Positions 8,923 through 22,227 of a stretch of DNA of 64,000 bases are shown in pieces. Positions within the stretch are counted from its first letter, which is position 1; every line of letters begins with the position of its first letter. The translations under genes were made by a program, and so were the position numbers. Location of the stretch: positions 186,001 to 250,000 of the forward strand of contig NZ_AULK01000001.1 of assembly GCF_000419445.1 (NCBI RefSeq), given 5' to 3'. The stretch comes from Gryllotalpicola ginsengisoli DSM 22003. Its GTDB lineage: Bacteria; Actinomycetota; Actinomycetes; Actinomycetales; Microbacteriaceae. The notes beneath the pieces were generated by a model. It was not told the DNA's origin, searched no databases, and saw only the letters and a list, made by a program, of their open reading frames with translations.

Positions 8923-10142
8923 GAGGCGGGCTCCCAGCCGAGGGCCTCGAGGCCGGGCAGCGCCTTGCCCTCGAGGAACTCGAGGCTCGCGCCGCCGCCG
9001 GTCGAGATGTGCCCGAACTGCTCGTCGGAGAAGCCGAGCGCCCGCACCGCGGCGGCCGAGTCGCCGCCGCCGACGACCGCGAGACCGTCGACCTCGGTCA
9101 GCGCCTGGGCGACCGCCTTCGTGCCGGCCGCGAAGGGCGCGAGCTCGAAGACGCCCATCGGCCCGTTCCAGAACACCGTTCGAGCCCCGGCGATCTTGGC
9201 GGCGAACACCGCCGCCGTTTCGGGGCCGATGTCGAGCCCGATGCCCTTCTCCCCCCACGGGGAGCCCTCGATGTCGTCTGCGGGCCGCACCTCGTGCGCA
9301 GCATCCGCTGAAAACGCCTCGGCGACGACCACGTCGCTCGGCAGCACGATCTCGACGCCCAGCTCGTCGGCCTTCGCGAGGTACGAGCGCACCGTGTCGA
9401 TCTGGTCGGCCTCGAGCAGGCTCGCGCCGACCTTGTGGCCCTGCGCGGCGAGGAAGGTGAACAGCATGCCGCCGCCGATGCACAGCGCGTCCACGCGCGG
9501 CAGCAGGTGGCCGATGACGCCCAGCTTGTCGCTCACCTTCGACCCGCCGAGCACCACCGTGTACGGGCGCTCGGGGTTCTCGGTGAGCCGGTCGAGCACG
9601 TCGAGCTCGGCGGCGATGAGCAGGCCGGCCGCGCTGGGCAGCGCCTGGGCGAGTTCGTAGACGGATGCCTGCTTGCGATGCACCACGCCGAAGCCGTCGG
9701 ACACGAACGCGTCGCCGAACGCCGCGAGCCGGCCGGCGAACTCGGCGCGCTCCGCGTCGTCCTTGCTCGTCTCCCCCGGGTTGAAGCGGAGGTTCTCGAG
9801 CAGGGCGACGTCGCCGTCCTGCAGGCCGTCCACCGCCTCCTTCGCCGCGTCGCCGACGGTGTCGCCGGCGAACACCACCGGCTTGCCGAGCAGCTCGGAC
9901 AGGCGCTGCGCGACGGGCTCCAGCGAGTACTGCGGGTCGGGCTCGCCCTTCGGGCGCCCGAGGTGGCTGATCACCACGACCCGGGCGCCCTGGTTGATGA
10001 GCGCGTTGAGGGTGGGCAGGGACGCCTGCACGCGGCCGTCATCGGTGATGACGCCGTCCTTCAGCGGCACGTTCAGGTCGCAGCGCACCACGACCCTCTT
10101 GCCGGCGAGCGAGCCCAGTGATTCCAGAGTGCGAAGCGACAC
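8919..10142 (-). CDS. pgk: Phosphoglycerate kinase
   Basis: It transfers phosphate from 1,3-bisphosphoglycerate to ADP in glycolysis. The 407-residue product contains VRCDLNVP (20-26), ISHLGRPKGE, the hinge region, and near the C-terminus GGGDSAAAVRALG followed by STGGGASLEFLEGK. Length and motifs are normal for bacterial Pgk. It starts at 10142, 19 bases after the gap stop, and its stop overlaps the tpiA start. Confidence 0.98.
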   Translation of the reverse strand: MSLRTLESLGSLAGKRVVVRCDLNVPLKDGVITDDGRVQASLPTLNALINQGARVVVISHLGRPKGEPDPQYSLEPVAQRLSELLGKPVVFAGDTVGDAAKEAVDGLQDGDVALLENLRFNPGETSKDDAERAEFAGRLAAFGDAFVSDGFGVVHRKQASVYELAQALPSAAGLLIAAELDVLDRLTENPERPYTVVLGGSKVSDKLGVIGHLLPRVDALCIGGGMLFTFLAAQGHKVGASLLEADQIDTVRSYLAKADELGVEIVLPSDVVVAEAFSADAAHEVRPADDIEGSPWGEKGIGLDIGPETAAVFAAKIAGARTVFWNGPMGVFELAPFAAGTKAVAQALTEVDGLAVVGGGDSAAAVRALGFSDEQFGHISTGGGASLEFLEGKALPGLEALGWEPAS

Positions 10143-10161
10143 TGCTCTCCCCTGCGCCGGG

Positions 10162-11277
<1,116 letters not shown>

Positions 11278-11904
11278 CTACGACAGTAGCAGCAGGCCAG
11301 AAGTGGTCGACCGGGCCTTCTCGAACCGGGCCGCGACGTCGGGCCAGTTCACGATGTTCCAGAACGCCTTGACGTAGTCGGCCTTGACGTTGACGTAGTC
11401 GAGGTAGAAGGCGTGCTCCCACATGTCGAGCATCAGCAGCGGCACGGTCGCCGCGGCGAGGTTGCCCTGGTGGTCGTAGAGCTGCTCGATGATCAGCTTC
11501 TGGCCGAGCGAGTCCCACGCGAGGATCGACCAGCCGGAGCCCTGGATGCCGAGGGCCGAGGCGGTGAAGTGCGCCTGGAACTTCTCGAAGGAGCCGAAGA
11601 ACTCGTCGATCGCCGCCGCGAGCTCGCCCTCGGGCTTCGCGCCGCCGTCCGGGGAGAGGTTGTTCCAGAACACCGTGTGGTTGACGTGGCCGGCGAGGTT
11701 GAAGGCGAGGTCCTTCTGCAGCTTGTTGACGTAGGTCAGGTCGCCGCCGTCGCGCGCCTCGGCCAGCTTGGCCAGCGCGGTGTTCGCACCGTCGACGTAG
11801 GTCTTGTGGTGCTTGTCGTGATGGAGCTCCATGATCCGGCCCGAGATGTTCGGCTCGAGAGCCGAGTAGTCGTAGGGCAGATCGACGAGCGTGTATTCAG
11901 CCAT
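11278..11904 (-). CDS. sodA: Superoxide dismutase, Mn/Fe family (Mn-type residues)
   Basis: It dismutes superoxide to hydrogen peroxide and oxygen; cytoplasmic, with no signal peptide. The 208-residue protein shows metal ligands in the usual places: His28 in ELHHDKHH, His in VNHTVFW, and Asp and His in [11 protein letters not shown]. Gln in GIQGSGW is the residue usual in Mn enzymes. It has a short hydrophobic C-terminal tail (GLLLLS). AAGGAG sits just before the ATG, and a plausible promoter lies at 11938-11967. It sits between whiA and gap and has its own promoter. Confidence 0.97.
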   Translation of the reverse strand: MAEYTLVDLPYDYSALEPNISGRIMELHHDKHHKTYVDGANTALAKLAEARDGGDLTYVNKLQKDLAFNLAGHVNHTVFWNNLSPDGGAKPEGELAAAIDEFFGSFEKFQAHFTASALGIQGSGWSILAWDSLGQKLIIEQLYDHQGNLAAATVPLLMLDMWEHAFYLDYVNVKADYVKAFWNIVNWPDVAARFEKARSTTSGLLLLS

Positions 11905-11937
11905 TCACATACTCCTTACGGGTTGAGCGACGTTTTC

Positions 11938-11967
11938 ACTCTAGTGAGCATTACCGCCCTCGGCTAA
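11938..11967 (-). promoter_or_regulatory. Probable sodA promoter
   Basis: Reading the minus strand, TTAGCC (-35, 11962-11967) and TAGAGT (-10, 11938-11943) are 18 bases apart. TAGAGT fits TANNNT. The -10 lies inside the short dyad CACTAGAGTG. The leader to the sodA ATG would be about 26 bases and includes the ribosome binding site. Confidence 0.55.
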
Positions 11968-11988
11968 GGACTATTCCGGGCCCCGCGC

Positions 11989-12966
11989 TCACGCGTCGAG
12001 GTCGGCCGGCAGGTTCGATTCCGTGCCCGGGATGCCGAGGTCGGAGGCGCGCTTGTCGGCCATCGCGAGCAGGCGACGGATGCGTCCCGCCACCGCGTCC
12101 TTGGTCATCGGCGGATCGGCGTGGTGCCCCAGCTCGTCGAGGCTCGCGTCGCGGTACTTGAGCCGCAGCTCACCGGCGTAGCGCAGGTGCTCGGGCAGGT
12201 CCGGGCCGAGGATCTCCAGGGCCCGCTCGACGCGCGCGCAGGCGGCCACCGCGGCCTGCGCGCTGCGGCGCAGGTTGGCATCGTCGAAGTTGACGAGCCG
12301 GTTGGCGGTGGCGCGCACCTCGCGGCGCTGGCGCAGCTCCTCCCAGCTCTTCACGGTCTCGTGGGCGCCCATCGCGGCGAGCATGGCGCTGATCGCCTCG
12401 CCCTCGCGGATGACGACGCGGTGCACGCCGCGCACCTCGCGGGCCTTGGCGGCGACGCCGAGGCGCCCCGCGGCGCCGACGAGGGCCATCGCGGTCTCGT
12501 TGCCCGGGGTCGTGATCTCGAGCGCGGCCGAGCGGCCCGGGTCGGTGAGGGAGCCGGCGGCGAGGAAGGCGCCGCGCCACACGGCGGCCAGGTCCTCCTT
12601 CGACCCCGTGGTGAGCCGGTTCGGCAGGCCGCGGATGGGGCGGCGTCGGGCGTCCAGCAGCCCGGCCTGGCGGGCGAGGGTTTCGCCGCCGTCGAGCACC
12701 CGCACCAGGTATTGGTCGGAGCGGCGCGAGCCTCCCGCGGCGATCACCGTGACATCCGCTCGCACGCCGTAGATCTCGGCGATGGCCTTGCGCACGTGGC
12801 GGGCGAGCTGGGGGCTGTCGAGCTCGCTCTCGACGGCGATGCGCCCGGAGATGACGTGCAGGCCGCCCGCGAGGCGAAGGATGGTGGCCAGCTCAGCCGA
12901 TCGTACGGTGGTCTTGCCGACCTCGACGGAGAGCAGTTCGTCCTTCACGTCCGCGGTGAGTGCCAT
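11989..12966 (-). CDS. whiA: DNA-binding protein WhiA
   Basis: WhiA is a conserved Gram-positive protein, a transcription regulator in sporulating actinobacteria and linked to cell division elsewhere. The 325-residue protein has the LAGLIDADG-homing-endonuclease-like N-terminal domain ([20 protein letters not shown] around the middle) and the C-terminal helix-turn-helix region [20 protein letters not shown]. It follows rapZ after 21 bases. In most actinobacteria yvcK (cuvA) lies between rapZ and whiA; here it is absent from that place. ATG 12966 has GAAGGGA upstream. Confidence 0.97.
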   Translation of the reverse strand: MALTADVKDELLSVEVGKTTVRSAELATILRLAGGLHVISGRIAVESELDSPQLARHVRKAIAEIYGVRADVTVIAAGGSRRSDQYLVRVLDGGETLARQAGLLDARRRPIRGLPNRLTTGSKEDLAAVWRGAFLAAGSLTDPGRSAALEITTPGNETAMALVGAAGRLGVAAKAREVRGVHRVVIREGEAISAMLAAMGAHETVKSWEELRQRREVRATANRLVNFDDANLRRSAQAAVAACARVERALEILGPDLPEHLRYAGELRLKYRDASLDELGHHADPPMTKDAVAGRIRRLLAMADKRASDLGIPGTESNLPADLDA

Positions 12967-12987
12967 GGTGTCCCTTCAGGCCGGACG

Positions 12988-13863
12988 TCACTCTCGGCCG
13001 AGATCGCGATGCTTCACGTTGACGGCCACGCCCGGAAGCTCGGCGAGACGCTGTGCGAGCTCTTCGACGATCGCCACCGAGCGGTGCTTGCCGCCAGTGC
13101 AGCCTACCGCGATCATCGCGTGCCTCTTGTTCTCGTGCTGGTACCCGGCGAGCACCACGCTCAGCGCCTGCCGGTACGCGTCGATGAAGGCCAGGGCGCC
13201 GTCTTGCGCGAAGACGTAGTCGCGCACCGCGCCGTCCTGACCGGTCAACGGGCGCAGCTCGGGCTGCCAGTACGGGTTGGGCAGGAAGCGCACGTCGGCG
13301 ACCATGTCGGCGTCGGATGGCAGGCCGTACTTGAAGCCGAAGCTGGACAGCGTCACCGACACCCCGGGGGTCTGCTCGGAGGCGAACCGCTCGTGCACGG
13401 CGTTCGTGAGCTGGTGCACGTTGAGGTCGGTCGTGTCGAGCACGAGGTCGGCGTACTCGCGCAGCTGGCCGACCCGGGTGCGCTCCTCCATGATCCCGTC
13501 GAGGATCGTGCCATTGCCCTGCAGCGGGTGCGGCCGGCGCACCGACTCGAAGCGGCGCACGAGGGTCGCGTCGGAGGCGTCGAGGAACAGCACCGACAGC
13601 CGCACGTCGTCGTGCAGTTGCGGCAGCAGATCCTGCAGTTCGCGGAAGAAGTCCCGGCCGCGCACGTCGACCACGATAGCGACCCGCGAGGTGGTGCCGC
13701 TGGAGGCGGAGGCGAGGTCGAGCAGCGGCCGCATCATCTGCGGCGGCAGGTTGTCGACGACGAACCAGTCCAGGTCTTCCAGGGCGTGTGCCACGGTCGA
13801 CCTGCCCGCGCCGGACATGCCGGTCACGATGAGGACATCCTGCAGCGGTTCAGGGGCCGTCAC
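12988..13863 (-). CDS. rapZ: RapZ/YvcJ-family nucleotide-binding protein
   Basis: P-loop protein family: in E. coli it is an RNase adapter for glmZ control, and in Gram-positives (YvcJ) a GTPase-like protein of less clear role. The 291-residue protein has GMSGAGRST (15-23), where the usual P-loop Lys is Arg; this Arg form is, to my knowledge, frequent in actinobacteria. VVDNLPP follows, and the C-terminal domain has the conserved [16 protein letters not shown] and NVKHRDL. Start GTG 13863, 16 bases after uvrC. Part of uvrA-uvrC-rapZ-whiA. The exact function here is inferred from family only. Confidence 0.93.
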   Translation of the reverse strand: MTAPEPLQDVLIVTGMSGAGRSTVAHALEDLDWFVVDNLPPQMMRPLLDLASASSGTTSRVAIVVDVRGRDFFRELQDLLPQLHDDVRLSVLFLDASDATLVRRFESVRRPHPLQGNGTILDGIMEERTRVGQLREYADLVLDTTDLNVHQLTNAVHERFASEQTPGVSVTLSSFGFKYGLPSDADMVADVRFLPNPYWQPELRPLTGQDGAVRDYVFAQDGALAFIDAYRQALSVVLAGYQHENKRHAMIAVGCTGGKHRSVAIVEELAQRLAELPGVAVNVKHRDLGRE

Positions 13864-13879
13864 GGCACCAGCCTAGGCG

Positions 13880-15796
13880 TTAGTCGCCCGCGTGCAGGGC
13901 GTCGTGGACCGCCGCGGCCAGCGACGGGCCGAGCCCGCGCACGGCGGCGATGTCGTCGACGGATGCCTCGCGCAGCCGCTTCACGGAGCCGAAGTGGCCG
14001 AGCAGCTGCTTCACCCGAGACGGCCCCAGGCCCGGGATCTCGCCCAGCACGGTGGAGATGTCGCGCTTGCGGCGGCTGCGCTGGTAGGTGATGGCGAAGC
14101 GGTGCGCCTCGTCGCGGATGCGCTGGATGAGGAACAGCGCGTCGGAGTTGCGCGGCAGGATCACCGGGAAGTCGCTGTCGGGCAGCCAGATCTCCTCGAG
14201 GCGCTTCGCGATCCCGGCGAGCTGGATGCCGGTCACCCCGGACTCGTCGAGGGCGCGCTTGGCGGCGTTCACCTGCGGCTGGCCGCCGTCGACGAGCAGC
14301 AGCTGAGGGGCGTAGGCGAACTTCTTGCGGCGGGTCTCCCCCGTCTCGTCGTCGCGCTCGGCGACCGGGGCGGCGGCCTCGTCCTTCAGGTAGGCGAGGC
14401 GTCGGGTGAGCACCTGGTAGATCGAGTCGGTGTCGTCGGTGGTCTCGGGGATGGAGAAGCGCCGGTACTGGTCTTTGCGCGGCAGTCCGTCCTCCATCAC
14501 GACCATCGAGGCGACGACGTTGGTGCCCTGCAGGTGCGAGACGTCGTAGCACTCGATGCGCAGCGGGGCATCCGTCATGCCGAGCGCGTCGCGAATGTCG
14601 TTCAGCGCCTGCGATCTCGTGGTGAAGTCGGCCGAGCGCCGGGTCTTGTACAGGGCGAGCGCGCCCTTCGCGTTCAGCTCGGCGGTGGCGGCCAGCTGGG
14701 CCTTCTCGCCGCGCTGCGCGACCCGCAGCTGCACCCGGCCGCCGCGGTTCGCCTCGACGCTCTCGGCCCGGCGGGCGGTGAGCCACTGCTCGAGCGCCTC
14801 GGCGTCGTCGGGCAGCTCGGGCACGAGCACCTCGCGGGGCGGGGTGAAGTCGGCGTCGTAGGCGTTCTGCAGCACCGTGTCGACCAGCTCGCCGCGCTCG
14901 AGGTCGAGCTCTTTGTCGAGCACCCAACTGCGCACGCCGCGGATGCGGCCGCCGCGCACGATGAACTGCTGCACCGACGCGGCCAGCTCGTCGTCGGCGA
15001 TGCCGAACACGTCGGCGTCGACGTTGTCGGGCAGCACGACGGCGGTCTTCTCCATCACGGCGGTCAGCGCCTGGATGCGGTCGCGGTAGCGGGCGGCCGA
15101 CTCGAAGTTCAGCTCGGCGGAGGCCTGCTGCATCTCGCGGGTCAGCTCGCGCAGGTAGCGCTGGTCGCTGCCGGACATGAAGTCGACGAACTGGTTCGCG
15201 ACCTCCCGATGCTCCTCCTTCGTCACCCGGCCGACGCAGGGGGCGACGCACTTGCCGATGTCGGCGAGCAGGCAGGGGCGGCCGGTGAGCTCGGCGCGGC
15301 GGTACACGCCGGGCGAGCAGGAGCGCATCGGGAACGCCTTGAGCATCAGGTCGAGGGTCTCGCGGATCGCCCACACCTTCGTGTACGGGCCGAAATAGCG
15401 CGCCGTCTTGTCGCGCCGGTTGCGGGTGATCATCGCCCGCGGCACCTCCTCGCCGAGGGTCACGGCGAGGTACGGGTAGGTCTTGTCGTCTTTGAAGACG
15501 ACGTTGAACGGCGGGTTGAACTCCTTGATCCAGGTGTACTCGAGCGCGAGCGCCTCGAACTCGTTGCCGACCACCGTCCAGTCCACGCCGGCCGCGGTGG
15601 TGACCATGCGCCGGGTGCGCTCGTGCAGGTTCCACAGCGGCTGGAAGTAGTTCTGCAGCCGGGCGCGCAGGTTCTTCGCCTTGCCGACGTACAGCACCCG
15701 GCCGGAGGCGTCGCGGAACCGGTACACGCCCGGCCGGGTGGGGATCTCGCCCGTCTTCGGCCGGTACGGGACGGTCTGCGTGGTCTGCCTCGCCAT
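13880..15796 (-). CDS. uvrC: Excinuclease ABC subunit C
   Basis: UvrC makes both incisions in nucleotide excision repair after UvrB binds damage. The 638-residue protein has the N-terminal GIY-YIG nuclease domain ([11 protein letters not shown] and [14 protein letters not shown]), a UVR motif ([16 protein letters not shown] and onward), the central Cys region [15 protein letters not shown], the RNase H-like nuclease domain ([20 protein letters not shown] and [14 protein letters not shown]), and C-terminal helix-hairpin-helix repeats ([13 protein letters not shown] and VRGLGPSLA). It begins three bases after the uvrA stop, so the two are co-transcribed. Confidence 0.98.
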   Translation of the reverse strand: MARQTTQTVPYRPKTGEIPTRPGVYRFRDASGRVLYVGKAKNLRARLQNYFQPLWNLHERTRRMVTTAAGVDWTVVGNEFEALALEYTWIKEFNPPFNVVFKDDKTYPYLAVTLGEEVPRAMITRNRRDKTARYFGPYTKVWAIRETLDLMLKAFPMRSCSPGVYRRAELTGRPCLLADIGKCVAPCVGRVTKEEHREVANQFVDFMSGSDQRYLRELTREMQQASAELNFESAARYRDRIQALTAVMEKTAVVLPDNVDADVFGIADDELAASVQQFIVRGGRIRGVRSWVLDKELDLERGELVDTVLQNAYDADFTPPREVLVPELPDDAEALEQWLTARRAESVEANRGGRVQLRVAQRGEKAQLAATAELNAKGALALYKTRRSADFTTRSQALNDIRDALGMTDAPLRIECYDVSHLQGTNVVASMVVMEDGLPRKDQYRRFSIPETTDDTDSIYQVLTRRLAYLKDEAAAPVAERDDETGETRRKKFAYAPQLLLVDGGQPQVNAAKRALDESGVTGIQLAGIAKRLEEIWLPDSDFPVILPRNSDALFLIQRIRDEAHRFAITYQRSRRKRDISTVLGEIPGLGPSRVKQLLGHFGSVKRLREASVDDIAAVRGLGPSLAAAVHDALHAGD

Positions 15797-15799
15797 GGG

Positions 15800-18730
<2,931 letters not shown>

Positions 18731-18733
18731 GCC

Positions 18734-18749
18734 TCGAGTCTAGGTTCGA
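18734..18749 (-). promoter_or_regulatory. LexA-like SOS box over the uvrA -10 region
   Basis: TCGAGTCTAGGTTCGA is a 16-base dyad close to the actinobacterial/Gram-positive LexA site TCGAACNNNNGTTCGA: the right half is exact and the left half has two mismatches. It overlaps the probable uvrA -10, TAGACT (18737-18742), which is six bases from the GTG start. Repressor binding there would block uvrA, as expected for an SOS gene. The neighbouring add promoter is ~100 bases away and may be unaffected. Confidence 0.65.
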
Positions 18750-18769
18750 CCTCCGACATCGCGCTCACG

Positions 18770-18837
18770 GGCGCCGGGCGGCAGGCGCCGGGCGGCACGG
18801 CCCGGCGGGCGCCCGGCGGCGGGGCCCGGCGGGCGCC
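18770..18837. repeat. GC-only tandem and inverted repeats between uvrA and add
   Basis: GGCGCCGGGCGGCA occurs twice in tandem (18770-18783, 18784-18797). GGCCCGGCGGGCGCC occurs twice (18799-18813, 18823-18837). The units contain the palindromes GGCGCC and GGGCCC and can pair with each other in many ways. The block lies between the two divergent promoters. It is nearly free of A and T. Confidence 0.8.
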
Positions 18838-18863
18838 GCCCGGCCGTGCGGCAGGATGAGCGG

Positions 18864-19904
18864 GTGATCACCCTGCGCGACTACCTGCGGCTGCTGCCCA
18901 AGGCCGAGCTGCACTGCCACTTCGTCTCCACCCTCGAGCCGGCGCGGCTGATCGCGCTGGCCGACCAGTACGGCGTCGCCCTGCCGACGACCGACCCCGA
19001 CGAGCTGTTCGACTACGACGACCTGGCCGACTTCCTGGTCGCCTTCCGCGCCGCGACCGACGTGCTGCGCTCCCCCGCCGACCTCGCCCAGACCGCCTAC
19101 GACGGCGTGCGGGCCGCGGTCGCCGCGGGCAACCTGCTCTACCGCGAGTACGGCGTGAACCCGCAGTACTTCGCGCAGCGCGGCATCGGGTACACCGAGC
19201 TGCTCGACCCGATCCGCGACGGGCTGCGCGCCGCCGAGCGGGACCTCGGCGTGGGCTACCGCATCGTGATCGCCATCAACCGGCGAGAGAGCGCGCGGGC
19301 GGCCGTCGAGCTCGTCGAGCGGATGCTGGAGCATCCGTACCCCGACGTCGTCGCCCTCGGCCAGGACGATCTCACGCCGAAGGGCACCGAGGACCCGGGC
19401 CGCTTCGCGGAGGCCTACGCCCTCGCGAAACGGCACGGGCTGAAGACGACCGCGCACGCCGGCGAGACCGAGACGGCGTCGGCCGAGGACGTCCGGGTCG
19501 CCCTCGACGTGCTGGGCGTGGACCGCATCGACCACGGCTACCGGGTGCTCGACGACCCCGGGCTGGTCGCGCGGGTGCGCGAGGAGCGGGTGCCGTTCGC
19601 GACGACGCCCGTCTCGACCAATGTGCTGTCGGGCTGGCCGCTCGACCCCGACCACCGCATCGCGCGGATGATCCGGGCGGGGCTCAACGTCTCGGTGTCC
19701 ACCGACGACGGCGTGTTCTTCCGCACCGATCTCGGCCGCGAGTACGCGGAGGCGCTGCACGACTTCGGCATCGACGCCGAGGGGGCGAAGGCGATCGCGC
19801 TCGCCGGCATCGACGGCGCCTTCTGCGACGAGGACGAGAAGGCCCGGCTGCGGGCCGACTTCACGGCCGGCTTCCTCGCGCTCGACGCGGCGCTCGCCCC
19901 CTGA
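18864..19904 (+). CDS. add: Adenosine deaminase family protein
   Basis: It hydrolytically deaminates adenosine (or a related purine or adenosine-like substrate) to inosine; cytoplasmic, purine salvage. The 346-residue TIM-barrel protein has metal ligands in LPKAELHCHF (near residues 12-21), HAGE, and catalytic residues in RIDHGYRVLDD. STDDGVFF near the C-terminus holds the last metal Asp. The start is GTG 18864, because CAGGAT lies exactly six bases upstream (leaderless pattern) and AGGA is also at SD distance; GTG 18846 would start inside the GC repeats. Substrate could be adenosine or another aminopurine: the family call is firm, the exact substrate less so. Confidence 0.88.
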   Translation: MITLRDYLRLLPKAELHCHFVSTLEPARLIALADQYGVALPTTDPDELFDYDDLADFLVAFRAATDVLRSPADLAQTAYDGVRAAVAAGNLLYREYGVNPQYFAQRGIGYTELLDPIRDGLRAAERDLGVGYRIVIAINRRESARAAVELVERMLEHPYPDVVALGQDDLTPKGTEDPGRFAEAYALAKRHGLKTTAHAGETETASAEDVRVALDVLGVDRIDHGYRVLDDPGLVARVREERVPFATTPVSTNVLSGWPLDPDHRIARMIRAGLNVSVSTDDGVFFRTDLGREYAEALHDFGIDAEGAKAIALAGIDGAFCDEDEKARLRADFTAGFLALDAALAP

Positions 19905-19979
19905 CCGCGCGCGTGCCACAATGAGACCGCCCTCGCGGACGAACCGCAGATGCCAGGGGGCGAATCGGAAGGCGCTTCG

Positions 19980-20018
19980 ATGACGGACAGCACCGGTCAC
20001 GCGATCCCCTCGCGCTGA
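19980..20018 (+). CDS. Possible 12-residue leader peptide of the ABC-F gene
   Basis: ATG 19980 starts MTDSTGHAIPSR and stops at 20018. GGAAGG lies about eight bases before the ATG. Codons 1-3 (GACGGAC, 19982-19988) can pair with GTCCGTC (20026-20032), and a terminator-like hairpin follows 33 bases after the stop. This arrangement is what known ABC-F antibiotic-resistance genes use for ribosome-stalling control. Translation is not proven. Confidence 0.45.
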   Translation: MTDSTGHAIPSR

Positions 20019-20051
20019 CACCGGCGTCCGTCCCCGCATTCCGTGAGCAGG

Positions 20052-20091
20052 GCTCCGCCGTGTCGGCGCATCGACACGAACCGGAGCTTTT
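20052..20091 (+). promoter_or_regulatory. Attenuator hairpin covering the ABC-F ribosome binding site
   Basis: Outer stem GCTCCG (20052-20057) with CGGAGC (20082-20087), inner stem GTGTCG (20060-20065) with CGACAC (20072-20077), then TTTT, two bases before the start codon region. GGAG within the 3' arm is the only ribosome binding site for ATG 20094. Forming the hairpin would both hide the site and offer a weak terminator. CGGCG (20022-20026) could compete for CGCCG (20056-20060). Confidence 0.55.
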
Positions 20092-20093
20092 CC

Positions 20094-21665
20094 ATGCCCT
20101 CCTCCCCCTCGGTCGTGCTGCACGACCTCAGCTTTTCCTGGCCGGACGGAACCCCCGCCCTCGACGGCGTCTCGGGCGCCTTCGGCCGCGGCCGCACCGG
20201 CCTCATCGGCGCGAACGGCGCCGGCAAATCGACCCTGCTGAAGCTCATCGCCGGGCAGCTCTCGCCCACCTCGGGCAGCGTGAGCGTGCACGGCACGGTC
20301 GACCACCTGCCGCAGCACCTGACCCTGGCGACGGATGCCTCGGTCGGCGAGCTTCTCGGCATCCGCCCGCAGCTCGACGCCGTGCGCGCCGTCGCCTCCG
20401 GCGACGCATCCCCGGAGCTGTTCGACGTCATCGGCGACGGCTGGGACGTCGAGGAGCGGGCGGAGGCGGCGCTCGCGCAGGCCGGGCTGCCCGCCGACGT
20501 CGACCGTCGGGTCGCTGAGCTCTCCGGCGGCGAGGCGATGCTGGCCGGCGTCGTCGGGGTGCTGTTGCGCCGCGCATCCGTCGCCCTGCTCGACGAGCCC
20601 ACCAACAACCTCGACGGCGACGCGCGCGCCCGGCTGTACGAGCTCGTGCGCGGCTGGCGCGGCACGCTGATCGTCGTCAGCCACGACCTCGAGCTGCTCG
20701 AGCTGATGGACGACACGGCCGAGCTGCGCGGCGGCGGGCTGACCGTCTTCGGCGGGCCGTACAGCGCGTACCGCGCCTGGCTCGAGGAGCAGCAGGACGC
20801 GGCCCGGCAGGTGCTGCGGACCGCGGAGCAGCGGCTGCGGGTCGAGAGGCGCGACCGGATCGCGGCCGAGGCGAAGGTGGCGCGCAGCGCCCGCGACGGG
20901 CGGAAGAAGCGCGCCTCGGGCGACTTCGGCAAGGCGGCGTTCGACGCGATGAAGAACTCGGGCGAGAAGTCGGGAGCGAAGATCCGCGGCATGCACGCCG
21001 ACCGGGAGGCCGAGGCCCGGGCCGCCGTGGAGGAGGCGGAGCGGCTCGTGCGCGACGACGACCGGATCACGGTCGACCTGCCCGACCCGCGGGTGGCGCG
21101 CGGGCGGCGGCTGGCGGTGCTGACCGGCGCCGACGGCCGCGAGTTCGTGCTGCAGGGGCCGGAGCGGGTTGCCCTCACCGGGCCGAACGGCGTGGGCAAG
21201 ACGACGCTGCTCGAGGCGCTCGTGGCCGGGCGTGGCCTCGCCACCGACCGGGTCGCGTATCTCACCCAGCGCATCGACACGCTCGAGGAGGACCGCAGCG
21301 TGCTCGAGAACGTGCGGGCCGGCGCGCCGACCGTGCCGCCGGGCGAGCTGCGCAACCGGCTCGCGCGGTTCCTGATCCGCGGCGCGGCGGTCGACCGGCC
21401 GGTCGCGAGCCTGTCCGGCGGCGAACGGTTCCGGGTCGCGCTCGCGCGGCTGCTGCTCGCCGAGCCGCCGGCGCAGCTGCTCGTGCTCGACGAGCCGACC
21501 AACAACCTCGACCTCGACTCGGTCGATCGGCTCGTGGAGGCACTCGCGGCCTACCGGGGCGGCCTGCTGGTGGTCAGCCACGACCGGCGCTTCCTCGACC
21601 GGCTGGGACTCGACGCCGAGCTGCGGCTGGAGCCGGGCGGGGTGCTGCGGCAGGTGGGGCTTTGA
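20094..21665 (+). CDS. ABC-F family ATPase (ribosome-acting)
   Basis: ABC-F proteins are soluble twin-ATPase proteins that bind the ribosomal E site; some dislodge antibiotics, others act as translation factors. The 523-residue protein has no membrane segment. First cassette: Walker A GANGAGKST (39-47), LSGGEAML, LLDEPTNNLDGD. Then a long basic coiled linker of about 85 residues (around 235-325), the region that reaches the peptidyl-transferase centre. Second cassette: GPNGVGKTTLL, LSGGERFRVALARLLLAE, VLDEPTNNLDLDS. ATG 20094 was chosen because the conserved N-terminus begins there and GGAG lies just upstream. The attenuator-like leader favours an antibiotic-response role, but substrate drugs cannot be told. 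Confidence 0.9.
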   Translation: MPSSPSVVLHDLSFSWPDGTPALDGVSGAFGRGRTGLIGANGAGKSTLLKLIAGQLSPTSGSVSVHGTVDHLPQHLTLATDASVGELLGIRPQLDAVRAVASGDASPELFDVIGDGWDVEERAEAALAQAGLPADVDRRVAELSGGEAMLAGVVGVLLRRASVALLDEPTNNLDGDARARLYELVRGWRGTLIVVSHDLELLELMDDTAELRGGGLTVFGGPYSAYRAWLEEQQDAARQVLRTAEQRLRVERRDRIAAEAKVARSARDGRKKRASGDFGKAAFDAMKNSGEKSGAKIRGMHADREAEARAAVEEAERLVRDDDRITVDLPDPRVARGRRLAVLTGADGREFVLQGPERVALTGPNGVGKTTLLEALVAGRGLATDRVAYLTQRIDTLEEDRSVLENVRAGAPTVPPGELRNRLARFLIRGAAVDRPVASLSGGERFRVALARLLLAEPPAQLLVLDEPTNNLDLDSVDRLVEALAAYRGGLLVVSHDRRFLDRLGLDAELRLEPGGVLRQVGL

Positions 21666-21708
21666 GCGCGGGTCGCCGGGTGACCCGACCCTCGTGACCA
21701 CCGTGCAC

Positions 21709-22227
21709 CTACCGGCGGCGGCTGAGGAGCCGGAGGAAGAGCAGCCCGGCGAGGGCGAGCAGGGCCGCGGCTGCGATGACGGCGGCCGGGCTCCAGCCGA
21801 GGTGCACGCCCGCCTGCGCCCAGAGCGCGACGGCGAGAGCGGCCTCCCCGGCGGCGGTGACTACGCCCGCGCGCACAGCCGGCCGGCGCAGTGCGGCGAG
21901 GGCGAAGCGGGCAGACACCGGCGTGATCGCGAACTGCGAGGCGAGCAGGTGCAGGGCGACCAGGCCAGGCAGCAGAACGTACGGATGCCAGCCGCCGACG
22001 CTCGCCGCATCGCCGAGCTGATCGAGGCCGAACACCGCGATCGCCGCCCACGCGACGCCCGCCCACGGGACCGCCGCGGCGAGCACCACGAGGCCGCCCG
22101 CGGCGACCGTCGCCGGATCGAGCGGCCGGGTCGCCACCAGCGCTGCGCCGACCAGCAGGAACGCGACGCGCAGCGACCAGGCGGGCACGGCACGGCCCCC
22201 GCCGGCGAGGGTGGCGACGGCCGTCAT
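21709..22227 (-). CDS. Small integral membrane protein of the MoxR/DUF58 cluster
   Basis: Unrecognised 172-residue hydrophobic protein with about four to five membrane helices (for example VAFLLVGAALVATRP, VAAGGLVVLAAAVPWAGVAW, VLLPGLVALHLLA, and two helices near the C-terminus) and a short Arg-rich tail LLSRRR. Its ATG overlaps the DUF58 stop (ATGA), making it the last gene of the uvrB-DUF4129-2TM-moxR-DUF58 run. By position it is probably part of the same membrane-associated assembly system; no enzymatic motif is visible. It ends convergently, 43 bases from the ABC-F stop. Confidence 0.8.
   Translation of the reverse strand: MTAVATLAGGGRAVPAWSLRVAFLLVGAALVATRPLDPATVAAGGLVVLAAAVPWAGVAWAAIAVFGLDQLGDAASVGGWHPYVLLPGLVALHLLASQFAITPVSARFALAALRRPAVRAGVVTAAGEAALAVALWAQAGVHLGWSPAAVIAAAALLALAGLLFLRLLSRRR

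Noticed and set aside
18770-18837. GC repeats between uvrA and add as a CRISPR array
   Set aside because: Units are 14-15 bp, without regular spacers, and no cas genes are present.
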